Shown here in pieces: positions 8,158 through 15,189 of a DNA stretch of 37,520 nucleotides. A program made the position numbers and the translations under genes. The first letter of the stretch is position 1. The number at the start of each line of letters is the position of its first letter. The notes under the pieces are model-generated. The model saw only the letters and a list, made by a program, of their open reading frames with translations. It was not told where the DNA came from and made no database searches. The DNA is from Actinacidiphila acidipaludis (GTDB lineage Bacteria; Actinomycetota; Actinomycetes; Streptomycetales; Streptomycetaceae): the NCBI RefSeq assembly GCF_019890725.1, contig NZ_JAINZZ010000070.1, forward strand, positions 1 to 37,520, given 5' to 3'.

Positions 8158-8919
8158 TCAGTTGAGCGGTCCGCCGGCCACGTACATGACCTGGCCGGAG
8201 ATGAAGCCGGCCGCGTCGCCGGTGAAGAAGGCGATCGCGTTGGCGACGTCCTCCGGGCGGCCGACGCGCTGGACCGGGATCTGGGTGGCGGCCGCGGCCT
8301 GGAAGTCCTCGAAGCCCATGCCCACGCGGGCGGCGGTGGCCGCGGTCATGTCGGTGACGATGAACCCGGGGGCGACGGCGTTGGCGGTGATGCCGAACTT
8401 GCCGAGCTCGATGGCCAGGGTCTTGGTGAAGCCCTGCATACCGGCCTTGGCCGCCGAGTAGTTGACCTGGCCGCGGTTGCCGAGCGCGGAGGACGAGGAG
8501 AGGTTGACGACCCGGCCGAACTTCGCGTCGACCATGTGCTTCTGGCACGCGCGCGTCATCAGGAAGGCGCCGCGCAGGTGCACGCCCATGACGGTGTCCC
8601 AGTCGGAGGCGGTCATCTTGAACAGCAGGTTGTCGCGCAGCACACCGGCGTTGTTCACCAGCACGGTGGGGGCGCCCAGTTCCTCGGCGACCCGGGCGAC
8701 GGCGGCCTCGACCTGGGCCTCGTCGGACACGTCGGCGCCGACGGCCAGCGCCCGGCCGCCGGCCGCGGTGATGGTCTCGACGGTGTCCTTGCACGCCCCC
8801 TCGTCGAGGTCGAGGACGGCGACGGCACGGCCTTCCGCGGCCAGGCGCACCGCGGTGGCGGCGCCGATCCCGCGGGCGGCGCCGGTGACGATCGCGACGC
8901 GCTGCTCGGTGGTGGACAT
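8158..8919 (-). CDS. fabG: 3-oxoacyl-ACP reductase-like SDR (FabG family)
   Basis: A 253-residue SDR with TGAARGIG at residues 12-19, NNAG at 89-92, Ser 141-143, Y154 and K158. The sequence VNYSAAKAGMQGFTKTLAIELGKFGITANAVAPGFIVTDM is FabG-like, so NADPH-dependent reduction of beta-ketoacyl-ACP or -CoA is the default reading. The true fatty-acid synthase fabG is normally elsewhere in streptomycetes, and this copy sits with another SDR instead of fabD/fabH/acpP/fabF, so a catabolic or CoA-ester role is equally possible. First gene of the operon, behind a near-consensus promoter and a palindrome at 8966-8979. Confidence 0.9.
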   Translation of the reverse strand: MSTTEQRVAIVTGAARGIGAATAVRLAAEGRAVAVLDLDEGACKDTVETITAAGGRALAVGADVSDEAQVEAAVARVAEELGAPTVLVNNAGVLRDNLLFKMTASDWDTVMGVHLRGAFLMTRACQKHMVDAKFGRVVNLSSSSALGNRGQVNYSAAKAGMQGFTKTLAIELGKFGITANAVAPGFIVTDMTAATAARVGMGFEDFQAAAATQIPVQRVGRPEDVANAIAFFTGDAAGFISGQVMYVAGGPLN

Positions 8920-8965
8920 CTGTGTCTCCTCAGCCCGGTGTGCGGTCGCCCGTGCGCCGCACGCA

Positions 8966-9026
8966 TGAGCGACCGCTTAGTAGGTCCCGTAGCCGAAACC
9001 GTAGAAGTGCCGTGACCCTGTGTCAA
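8966..9026 (-). promoter_or_regulatory. Strong promoter and imperfect operator palindrome for the fabG operon
   Basis: On the minus strand: -35 TTGACA (9021-9026, full consensus), 17-base spacer, -10 TACGGT (8998-9003), predicted start near 8991. Just downstream lies TGAGCG-AC-CGCTTA (8966-8979), a palindrome with one mismatch, placed where a repressor would block transcription. The half-site resembles TetR-type operators I associate with acyl-CoA genes; no regulator gene is adjacent. Confidence 0.65.
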
Positions 9027-9047
9027 CGCCACCACGGCGGATGTGGC

Positions 9048-9431
9048 TCACCGCACGAGCAGCTCCAGCAGCCGGTCCGCCTCACGCCGGGCGTCGGCCG
9101 TCAGCCCGGTGTGGATGGGTCCGGACTGCACGATGGTGCTGCGCGGCGCGGTCAGCCAGCGGAACCGCCGCCCCGGGTCGTCGTCCGCGGCCTGCCCGGC
9201 CCGGTCGCCGCCCTCGCAGATCCCCTGGTACCCGCGCAGCGCCGCCCGGACGCCCTCGACGTCGACCTCGGCGTCCAGGCAGCGCAGCCGCGCCTCGTCC
9301 AGGTGCACCCGGGCGCCGACGTAGCTCTGCGCGCGGCAGTACACCAGCACGCCGGCGTTGATCATCTCGCCGCGTTCGATCCGCGGCACCACGCGCACCA
9401 GCGCGTACTCGAAGACGTCCCGCCCGTTCAC
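9048..9431 (-). CDS. DUF3037 domain-containing protein
   Basis: A 127-residue protein matching DUF3037: opening FEYALVRVVPRIERGEMINAGVLVYCR, then VHLDEARLRCLDAEVD and a C-terminal RFRWLTAPRSTIVQSGPIHTGLT segment, all family hallmarks. No enzymatic motif is known to me. The GTG start (9431) overlaps the stop of the upstream HipA-like gene in a GTGA arrangement, implying translational coupling and a shared function. The longer in-frame extension upstream lies within the kinase gene and is not DUF3037. It is the last gene of the pair. Confidence 0.88.
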   Translation of the reverse strand: MNGRDVFEYALVRVVPRIERGEMINAGVLVYCRAQSYVGARVHLDEARLRCLDAEVDVEGVRAALRGYQGICEGGDRAGQAADDDPGRRFRWLTAPRSTIVQSGPIHTGLTADARREADRLLELLVR

Positions 9432-10261
9432 TCGGCGCCGCCCTTCTCCGCGTGGCCCTCGACCCAGGGGCGCAGCCACTCCGGTGGCGGCTGTTTCTCC
9501 CGGCGCCCGGGCGCTGTGGTGATGCGCTCGTGGATGTCCTGCGCGCGGGCGCCGAGCAGTCGCCGGTAGGCCGCGCGCACGTCGTCGGGTGTGTCGAACC
9601 CGGGTTCGCCGGCCAGCCACTCGTCCGGAATCAGGGCGGTCACCTCGGTCAGCAGGTCCTCGGTCACCTTCGCCGCCAACTCCCCTGCCACAGCCGCCGG
9701 TTCGGGATCGAAGCGGGACAGTGCGTGATCGGACGCGTCGTACGGCTTGGCCGCGGCGGCCTCGGCGGACGGCCAGTTGTGGTGCCAGATGAGCGAGGCG
9801 CCGTGGTCGATCAGCCACAAGTCCCGGTGCCAGACCAGCATGTTAGGATTACGCCACGACCGGTCCACGTTGCCGATGAGCGCGTCGAACCACACGATGC
9901 GGCTCGCCTCCGCGGAATCCACGGTGAAGACCAGCGGATCGAACCCGAGCGAGCCGGGCAGGAAGTCCATTCCGAGATTGAGCCCGCCGCTCGCCTTCAG
10001 CAGGTCCTGGATCTCCTGGTCGGGCTCGCCCAGCGCGATCACCGGGTCGAAGTCGAACCGCACCAGCTCCGGCACCCGCAGGCCGAGCCGCCTGCCCAGC
10101 TCACCGGCGATCACCTCGGCCACGAGCGCCTTGCGGCCCTGGGCCGCGCCGGTGAACTTCACGACATAGGTACCGAGGTCGTCGGCCTCGACCACTCCGG
10201 GCACCGAGCCGCCCTCGCGCAGCGGCGTCACATAGCGGATGCCCGTCACTTCTCTCAACAT
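9428..10261 (-). CDS. HipA-like kinase domain protein
   Basis: A 277-residue protein of the single-domain HipA-like kinase type. Features consistent with a kinase fold: K35 in TYVVKF (ATP-binding Lys), the catalytic-loop-like GNVDRSWRNPN (130-140, D133 with N138/N140) and IDHG (151-154) at the metal-binding position. It is much shorter than E. coli HipA (about 440) and lacks its N-terminal subdomain; no HipB-like antitoxin is adjacent. Instead it is translationally coupled to DUF3037, an arrangement I recall from many bacteria but without established function. The ATG (10261) follows TAACCT by six bases, so the mRNA is probably leaderless. Divergent from the S9 peptidase with starts 32 bases apart. 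Confidence 0.85.
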   Translation of the reverse strand: MLREVTGIRYVTPLREGGSVPGVVEADDLGTYVVKFTGAAQGRKALVAEVIAGELGRRLGLRVPELVRFDFDPVIALGEPDQEIQDLLKASGGLNLGMDFLPGSLGFDPLVFTVDSAEASRIVWFDALIGNVDRSWRNPNMLVWHRDLWLIDHGASLIWHHNWPSAEAAAAKPYDASDHALSRFDPEPAAVAGELAAKVTEDLLTEVTALIPDEWLAGEPGFDTPDDVRAAYRRLLGARAQDIHERITTAPGRREKQPPPEWLRPWVEGHAEKGGAE

Positions 10262-10287
10262 CCCCCCAGGTTAGTGCGGTGCAGACT
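10262..10287. promoter_or_regulatory. Compact divergent leaderless promoters
   Basis: Minus strand: TAACCT (10268-10273) six bases before the HipA-like ATG. Plus strand: CAGACT (10282-10287) six bases before the peptidase ATG at 10294. Both fit a TSS at the start codon. The -35 positions would fall inside the opposite gene's first codons and are weak. Confidence 0.4.
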
Positions 10288-10293
10288 GCCCTC

Positions 10294-12456
10294 ATGGACA
10301 CGACCAGCACGCACGACGACCGCCACGGCCCGGCCACCGCCCCCCACCCCGCTCCCCCGGAGCCGTCCGCCCACGACGCGTTCCCCGCGCAGTTCGCCCG
10401 TACCCAGCGCTACACCCTCGGCGTCCCGCGGGCGTTCACGCTCGCCGCCGACGGCACGGCGGTGCTCTTCCTGCGCACCCGCGGCCCGGAGGACCGGACG
10501 GGCTGCCTGTGGCTGATCGACGACGACGGCGAACGGCTGCTCGTTGACCCCGACGGGCTCGGCGCGGGTCCGGCCGGCGTGCCGGAGGCCGAGCGGATCC
10601 GCAGGGAGCGCGCCCGCGAGCACACCGCGGGCGTCGTGGCCTACGACGCGACCGCGGACCTGGCCACCGTGGTCTTCGCGGTCGACGGCGCCCTGTGGTG
10701 CCTGGAGCCACGGCGGGGCGCGGCGCCGCGGCCGGTCGCCACCGCGGGGCCGGTCGTGGACCCGCGGCTCGCCCCGGACGGACGGCATGTCGCCTACGTC
10801 ACCGGCGGCGCCCTGCACGTCGCGGCCCTCGACGGCGGCGACGGCCGGCTCCTCGCGGCGCCGGAGAGCGCCGACGTGACCTACGGTCTGGCCGAGCACG
10901 TGGCGGCCGAGTCGATGGGCCGGCACCGCGGCCACTGGTGGGCGCCCGACGGCCGGCGCCTGCTGGCCGCCCGGGTGGACACCACCGGCGTGCGGCGCTG
11001 GTGGATCGCCGACCCCTCGGACCCGTCGCGCCCTCCGCGCGAGGTGGCGTACCCGGCCGCGGGCACCGACAACGCCGAGGTGTCCCTGTCCGTGTTCGGC
11101 CTCGACGGGACGACGACCCCGATCGCCTGGGACCGCGCGGCGTACGAGTACCTGGCCGCCGTGGCCTGGGACGCGCACGGGCCGCTGCTGAGCGTCCAGA
11201 GCCGGGACCAGGGCACCCTGCGCGTCCTCGCCGCGGACCCCGCGACCGGCGCGACCCGCCTGCTGCACGAGCAGCGCGACCCGGCCTGGGTCGAGCTGAT
11301 CCCCGGCACCCCGGCCAGGACCGCGTCCGGCGCCCTGGTGCACACCGCCGACCTCGGCGGGACCCGCCGGCTGACCGTGGCGGGGACCCCGGTCACGCCC
11401 GAGGGCCTGCAGATACGCGCCGTCGAGCAAGTGACCGGCGAGACCGTGCTGTTCACCGCGAGCGACGAGCCGACCGAGGCGCACCTGTGGTCGTACGCGC
11501 CCGACGCCGGCCTGGTGCCGCTCAGCAGCACGCCAGGCGTCCACACCGGGCAGCGGGCGGGCGGCACCCTGCTGCTCGCGTCGCGCACGGACGCCGGCCC
11601 CGAGACGCGGCTGCTGCGCGAGGGGGCCGCGCCGCGCACGGTCGCGTGCCTGGCCGCCGAGCCGGTCACGCCGCCGCGGGTCACCTGGCTGCGGGCCGGC
11701 GAGGCGGGCATCCGCACCGCGCTGCTGCTGCCCTCGTGGTACCGGCCGGGCGGCGGACCGCTGCCGGTGCTGCTCGCGCCGTACGGCGGCCCGGCGATGC
11801 AGTTGGTGACGCGGGGCAGGAACTGGCCGCTGGTCGAGGGCCAGTGGTTCGCCGAGGAGGGTTTCGCGGTGGTGATCGCGGACGGCCGCGGCACGCCGGG
11901 ACGCGGCCCCGCCTGGGAGAAGACGGTCCACCGGGACACGCTCAGCGCTCCCGTCGAGGACCAGGTGACGGCCCTCCACGCGGCCGCCGCCCACTGCCGG
12001 GACCTGGATCTGGGGCGGGTGGCGATCCGCGGCTGGTCCTACGGCGGCACGCTGGCGACCGCCGCGGTGCTGCGCCGGCCGGACGTCTTCCACGCGGCGA
12101 TCAGCGGCGCCGGTCCCAGCGACCAGCGTCTGTACGACACGCACTGGCGCGAGCGGTTCCTCGGGCACCCCGGCAACGACCCGGAGGCGTACGACCGTTC
12201 GTCGCCGATCGGGGAGGCCGCCGCGCTGCGCCGGCCGCTGCTGCTGGTGCACGGCCTCGCCGACGACAACGTGGTGGCGGCGCACACCCTGCGGATGTCG
12301 GCCGCGCTGCTGGCCGCCCACCGCCCGCACCAGGTGCTCCCGCTGTCGAACGTCACCCACGGGCCGTCCGATCCGGTGGTGGTGGAGGGGCTGTTGCGGC
12401 ACCAGTTGAACTTCTTGCGCGCGTCGCTGAACGTTTCGCGCCCGCAGGCCGTATGA
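10294..12456 (+). CDS. S9 family (DPP IV/prolyl oligopeptidase-type) serine peptidase
   Basis: A 720-residue protein with an N-terminal beta-propeller (DPP IV N-terminal-like, about residues 30-440) and a C-terminal alpha/beta hydrolase domain. The triad is visible: S582 in GWSYGG, D657 in HGLADDNV and H689 in THGPSDP. Family members cleave after Pro or Ala near the N-terminus of peptides. No signal peptide is apparent, so a cytoplasmic location is expected, in contrast to many secreted relatives. The ATG at 10294 is preferred to the GTG at 10279 because it is preceded by CAGACT at leaderless spacing and neither start has a Shine-Dalgarno. A 12-bp stem terminator follows. Confidence 0.9.
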   Translation: MDTTSTHDDRHGPATAPHPAPPEPSAHDAFPAQFARTQRYTLGVPRAFTLAADGTAVLFLRTRGPEDRTGCLWLIDDDGERLLVDPDGLGAGPAGVPEAERIRRERAREHTAGVVAYDATADLATVVFAVDGALWCLEPRRGAAPRPVATAGPVVDPRLAPDGRHVAYVTGGALHVAALDGGDGRLLAAPESADVTYGLAEHVAAESMGRHRGHWWAPDGRRLLAARVDTTGVRRWWIADPSDPSRPPREVAYPAAGTDNAEVSLSVFGLDGTTTPIAWDRAAYEYLAAVAWDAHGPLLSVQSRDQGTLRVLAADPATGATRLLHEQRDPAWVELIPGTPARTASGALVHTADLGGTRRLTVAGTPVTPEGLQIRAVEQVTGETVLFTASDEPTEAHLWSYAPDAGLVPLSSTPGVHTGQRAGGTLLLASRTDAGPETRLLREGAAPRTVACLAAEPVTPPRVTWLRAGEAGIRTALLLPSWYRPGGGPLPVLLAPYGGPAMQLVTRGRNWPLVEGQWFAEEGFAVVIADGRGTPGRGPAWEKTVHRDTLSAPVEDQVTALHAAAAHCRDLDLGRVAIRGWSYGGTLATAAVLRRPDVFHAAISGAGPSDQRLYDTHWRERFLGHPGNDPEAYDRSSPIGEAAALRRPLLLVHGLADDNVVAAHTLRMSAALLAAHRPHQVLPLSNVTHGPSDPVVVEGLLRHQLNFLRASLNVSRPQAV

Positions 12457-12477
12457 ACGGTCACGCGTGAAACGACG

Positions 12478-12507
12478 CGGCGGGCCGGCCCCCACGCCGG
12501 CCCGCCG
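12478..12507 (+). terminator. Terminator hairpin after the S9 peptidase
   Basis: Perfect 12-bp stem (12478-12489 with 12496-12507) and a 6-base loop, 21 bases after the peptidase stop and 28 bases before the Rieske start. No U-tract. Confidence 0.6.
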
Positions 12508-12535
12508 GGCCCGACCAGTCGACAGGAAGCAGCTC

Positions 12536-13069
12536 ATGGCAGAAACCCCGGCAACCCCCGGAACCCCCGGATTCCCCGAGTCCGTCGCCCGCCGCACCGT
12601 CGTCGCCGCTGCGGGAGGCGCCGGGCTCGCCGCCGTCCTCACCGCGTGCGGCTCGTCCGGCTCGGGCTCCGACGACAGCCCCACCGTGAGCGCGGGGGAC
12701 ACCACCTCGGACGCCGGCTCGACCCAGCCGTCGGACTCCGCCGCCCCCACGACCTCCGCGGCGGGTTCGGGGTCCTCGGGCGGTGGCGGACTCGCCAAGA
12801 CCTCGGAGATCCCGGTCGGCGGCGGCAAGGTCTTCGCCGATCAGAAGGTCGTCGTCACCCAGCCCACCGCCGGCCAGTTCAAGGCGTTCTCGGCGGTGTG
12901 CACCCACCAGGGCTGCACCGTCGCGAGCGTGTCCGGCGGCACGATCAACTGCCCGTGCCACGGGAGCCGGTTCCACGTGGCGGACGGCAGCGTCGCCAAC
13001 GGCCCGGCCCAGGCGCCGCTGCCGTCCAAGCAGGTCAGGGTCGCCGGCGGCGAGATCTCGCTGGCCTGA
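12536..13069 (+). CDS. Rieske [2Fe-2S] protein with Tat lipoprotein signal
   Basis: A 177-residue exported iron-sulfur protein. R19-R20 (ARRTVV) starts a twin-arginine signal and LTAC (35-38) is the lipobox, so C38 should carry the lipid anchor. A Ser/Gly/Thr-rich linker runs to about residue 85. The Rieske domain has box 1 CTHQGC (C122 and H124 ligands, C127 disulfide) and box 2 CPCHGS (C139 and H142 ligands, C141 disulfide). It is far shorter than the cytochrome bc1 Rieske subunit and stands alone, so it is probably an accessory electron carrier on the outer face of the membrane. AGGAAG lies 6 bases before the ATG. It is convergent with the LysR gene, 17 bases apart. Confidence 0.92.
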   Translation: MAETPATPGTPGFPESVARRTVVAAAGGAGLAAVLTACGSSGSGSDDSPTVSAGDTTSDAGSTQPSDSAAPTTSAAGSGSSGGGGLAKTSEIPVGGGKVFADQKVVVTQPTAGQFKAFSAVCTHQGCTVASVSGGTINCPCHGSRFHVADGSVANGPAQAPLPSKQVRVAGGEISLA

Positions 13070-13086
13070 ACCCGGCGTGCCCGCCG

Positions 13087-13992
13087 TCAGCGGGTGTACC
13101 GCTCGGCCGACCGCCGCAGGGCGTCGACCGCCGCCCGGATCGCGGGCCGGCGGTCGGCGTCCTCCCGCCAGACCGCGTAGACATGGCGGCACATCGTGGT
13201 CCGCACGGGCACGATCCGCACGCCCTCGGGCATCGGGTCGCGTCCCAGCCGCGGCATGACGGCCACACCGAGCCCCGCCGCCACCAGCGCCAGCACCGTG
13301 GCGTGCTCCTCCGCGTGGTGCGAGATGCGCGGCTCGATGCCCTTGCCGCGCAGGGTGAACAGCAGCCACTCGTGGCAGAAGCCGCCGTCCGGCCAGGCGA
13401 TCCACTCCTCGTCGGCCAGTTCGTCCAGCTCGATCCGCTCCCGGCCGTCGAGCCGGTGCCCGACCGGCACGGCGACGTCGGCGATGTCGTCGAACAGCGG
13501 GGCCTTGGCGAGTCCGCCGGGCAGCGACAGCGGCTTGTTGTACCAGTCGAGGACGACCGCCAGGTCGATGTCGCCGCGGACCAGCCGGGCGAGCTGGTCG
13601 TGCGGCTCCAGCTCGTGGACCACCGTGCGCAGTTGCGGGTGCTCGCGGCGCAGCGCGGTCAGCGCGGTGGGGAACAGCCCGCGCACCGCGGTCGGGAAGG
13701 CGCCGGCCCGCAGCTCGCCGACGGCCGCGCCGCGGTGCGCCTCCAGGTCGGCGTGCGCCAGTTCGACCAGGGACAGGATCCGTTCGGCGTGCCCGGACAG
13801 CAGCCGTCCCGCGTCGGTCAGCCGCACCCCGCGGCCGTTCCTGGCCAGCAGCGCCTGCCCGGTCTCCCGCTCCAGCTTCGTCATCTGCTGCGACACCGCG
13901 GAGGTGGTGACGCTCAGCACGTCCGCGGCGGCGCTCACCGATCCGTAGGTGCCGATGGCGTGCAGGATGCGCAGGCGCTCCAGATTCAACAT
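13087..13992 (-). CDS. LysR family transcriptional regulator
   Basis: A 301-residue LysR-type regulator: N-terminal winged HTH (residues 1-60, LRILHAIGTYGSVSAAADVLSVTTSAVSQQMTKLE) and a periplasmic-binding-protein-like effector domain. It is divergent from an EamA transporter gene 72 bases away, the usual LysR arrangement, so that exporter is the probable target. The ATG at 13992 lacks a Shine-Dalgarno but is preceded by TAGTAT with 7 bases between, indicating a leaderless mRNA. An AAGCGA/TCGCTT inverted repeat spans the intergenic region. The effector is unknown. Confidence 0.92.
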   Translation of the reverse strand: MLNLERLRILHAIGTYGSVSAAADVLSVTTSAVSQQMTKLERETGQALLARNGRGVRLTDAGRLLSGHAERILSLVELAHADLEAHRGAAVGELRAGAFPTAVRGLFPTALTALRREHPQLRTVVHELEPHDQLARLVRGDIDLAVVLDWYNKPLSLPGGLAKAPLFDDIADVAVPVGHRLDGRERIELDELADEEWIAWPDGGFCHEWLLFTLRGKGIEPRISHHAEEHATVLALVAAGLGVAVMPRLGRDPMPEGVRIVPVRTTMCRHVYAVWREDADRRPAIRAAVDALRRSAERYTR

Positions 13993-13994
13993 GT

Positions 13995-14031
13995 AAGCGA
14001 TACTACGGCGTCCGTGTACGAATTCTCGCTT
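13995..14031. promoter_or_regulatory. LysR/EamA intergenic inverted repeat and LysR -10
   Basis: AAGCGA (13995-14000) and TCGCTT (14026-14031) form an inverted repeat with half-sites 31 bp apart, about three helical turns. The TAGTAT -10 of lysR (minus strand, 14000-14005) lies next to the first half-site, consistent with autorepression. Candidate operator, inferred. Confidence 0.4.
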
Positions 14032-14064
14032 GTTCTACGACGTCGCAGCCGTCATCGTGGTGCC

Positions 14065-15102
14065 ATGACCGCACCCGCCGAGAGCAGCCCGGCTGTCGCC
14101 GCAGCCCCCGTACCACCCCTTGCCGCCCCCGTGGCACCCGCCGCCCCCGCTGCTCCTTCCCTCGCTTCCCTCCCTTCCTTCGCCACGCCCGCCCGCACGG
14201 CCGGCGGTGTGCTGCGCCGACTGACGGACTGGCGCATCCGCTTCGTCGCGCTCGGTCTGGTCTGGGGCTTCAGCTTCCTGTTCATGAAGGTGGGGAACGA
14301 GGCGTTCGCGCCGCTGCAGGTCACCCTGGGCCGCATGGTGTTCGGCACGGCGGTCCTCGCGACGGCGGTCGCGGTCAAGCGCGAGCGGCTGCCGCGCCGG
14401 GGGCGGGTGTGGCTGCACCTGCTGGTCGCGTCCTTCCTGCTCAACTCGCTGCCGTTCACGCTGTTCGCGACCGCCGAGCAGACCATCCCGTCGATGCTCG
14501 CCGGGATATGCAACGCGGCGACACCGCTGTTCTCGATGCTGGTCTCGGTCGTGGCGCTCTCCGAGGACCGGCCGTCGCGGCAGCGCTTCGCCGGTGTCGG
14601 GCTCGGCTTCGCCGGAGTGCTCACCGTCCTGGGCGCCTGGCAGGGGTTCTCCGGTCAGGACCCCAAGGGCACGATCATGGCGCTGACGGCGGCGGTCAGC
14701 TACGCCGTGGGCTGGGCGTACGTGCGGCGCACGCTGTCGGGCTCCGGCAGCTCCAACCTCGCCATGTCCGCGAGCCAGTTGCTGCTGGGCACGCTGCAAC
14801 TGCTGGTCGTGACGCCGTTCTTCACCTCGATGCCGACGTCCTACCCCGTGAAGTCCGTGCTGTCGGTGCTGGCGCTCGGCGCGCTGGGCACGGGCATCGC
14901 GTTCCTCATCCAGTACGGGCTGGTGGCCGAGAAGGGCCCGACGATCGGCGCGATGGTCACCTACCTGATCCCGATCGTGGCCACGGCCGCCGGCGTGCTG
15001 CTGCTCGGTGAGTCGCTGAGCTGGAACGAGCCGGTCGGCGCGGTGGTCATCCTGGTCGGCGCGGCGCTCACCCAGCGGCGGCCGCGCGCCCGTCAGGCGT
15101 AG
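14065..15102 (+). CDS. EamA/DMT family transporter (LysR-linked)
   Basis: A 345-residue drug/metabolite transporter. After an Ala/Pro-rich N-terminal tail of about 45 residues come about ten hydrophobic segments in two EamA repeats (FVALGLVWGFSFLFMKVG opens the first; GTIMALTAAVSYAVGWAYVRR the second). EamA proteins export amino acids, nucleosides or small metabolites; the substrate is not readable. The ATG at 14065 has no strong Shine-Dalgarno. The divergent LysR gene is the likely regulator. Its last codons and stop form the first copy of a 24-bp tandem repeat. Confidence 0.9.
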   Translation: MTAPAESSPAVAAAPVPPLAAPVAPAAPAAPSLASLPSFATPARTAGGVLRRLTDWRIRFVALGLVWGFSFLFMKVGNEAFAPLQVTLGRMVFGTAVLATAVAVKRERLPRRGRVWLHLLVASFLLNSLPFTLFATAEQTIPSMLAGICNAATPLFSMLVSVVALSEDRPSRQRFAGVGLGFAGVLTVLGAWQGFSGQDPKGTIMALTAAVSYAVGWAYVRRTLSGSGSSNLAMSASQLLLGTLQLLVVTPFFTSMPTSYPVKSVLSVLALGALGTGIAFLIQYGLVAEKGPTIGAMVTYLIPIVATAAGVLLLGESLSWNEPVGAVVILVGAALTQRRPRARQA

Positions 15103-15189
15103 CGGCCGGTCCCGGCTCAGGCGTAGCGGCCGGTCCCGGCTCAGGCGTAGCGGCCGGTCCCGGCTCAGGCGTAGCGGCCGGTCCCGGCC
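15094..15189. repeat. 24-bp tandem repeat, four copies, spanning two convergent 3' ends
   Basis: Copies start at 15094, 15118, 15142 and 15166; the fourth differs only in its last base. Each begins CAGGCGTAGCGG and contains the mini-hairpin GCCG-GTCC-CGGC. Copy 1 carries the EamA stop (TAG, 15100-15102) and copies 3-4 the minus-strand MocR stop (15165-15167). Because 24 is a multiple of 3, each copy repeats a plus-strand TAG in EamA frame and a minus-strand TGA in MocR frame. Confidence 0.95.

Noticed and set aside
9428..10261. Classical HipBA toxin-antitoxin system
   Set aside because: No HTH antitoxin upstream or downstream and the protein lacks the N-terminal subdomain of E. coli HipA; kept only as a HipA-like kinase.
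10255..12828. Minus-strand open frame of 857 codons antisense to the S9 peptidase
   Set aside because: Arg/Gly/His/Val-rich shadow with no motif; the plus strand has a full catalytic triad and family length.
15094..15189. CRISPR array
   Set aside because: The 24-bp units are directly abutting with no spacers and no cas genes are present.
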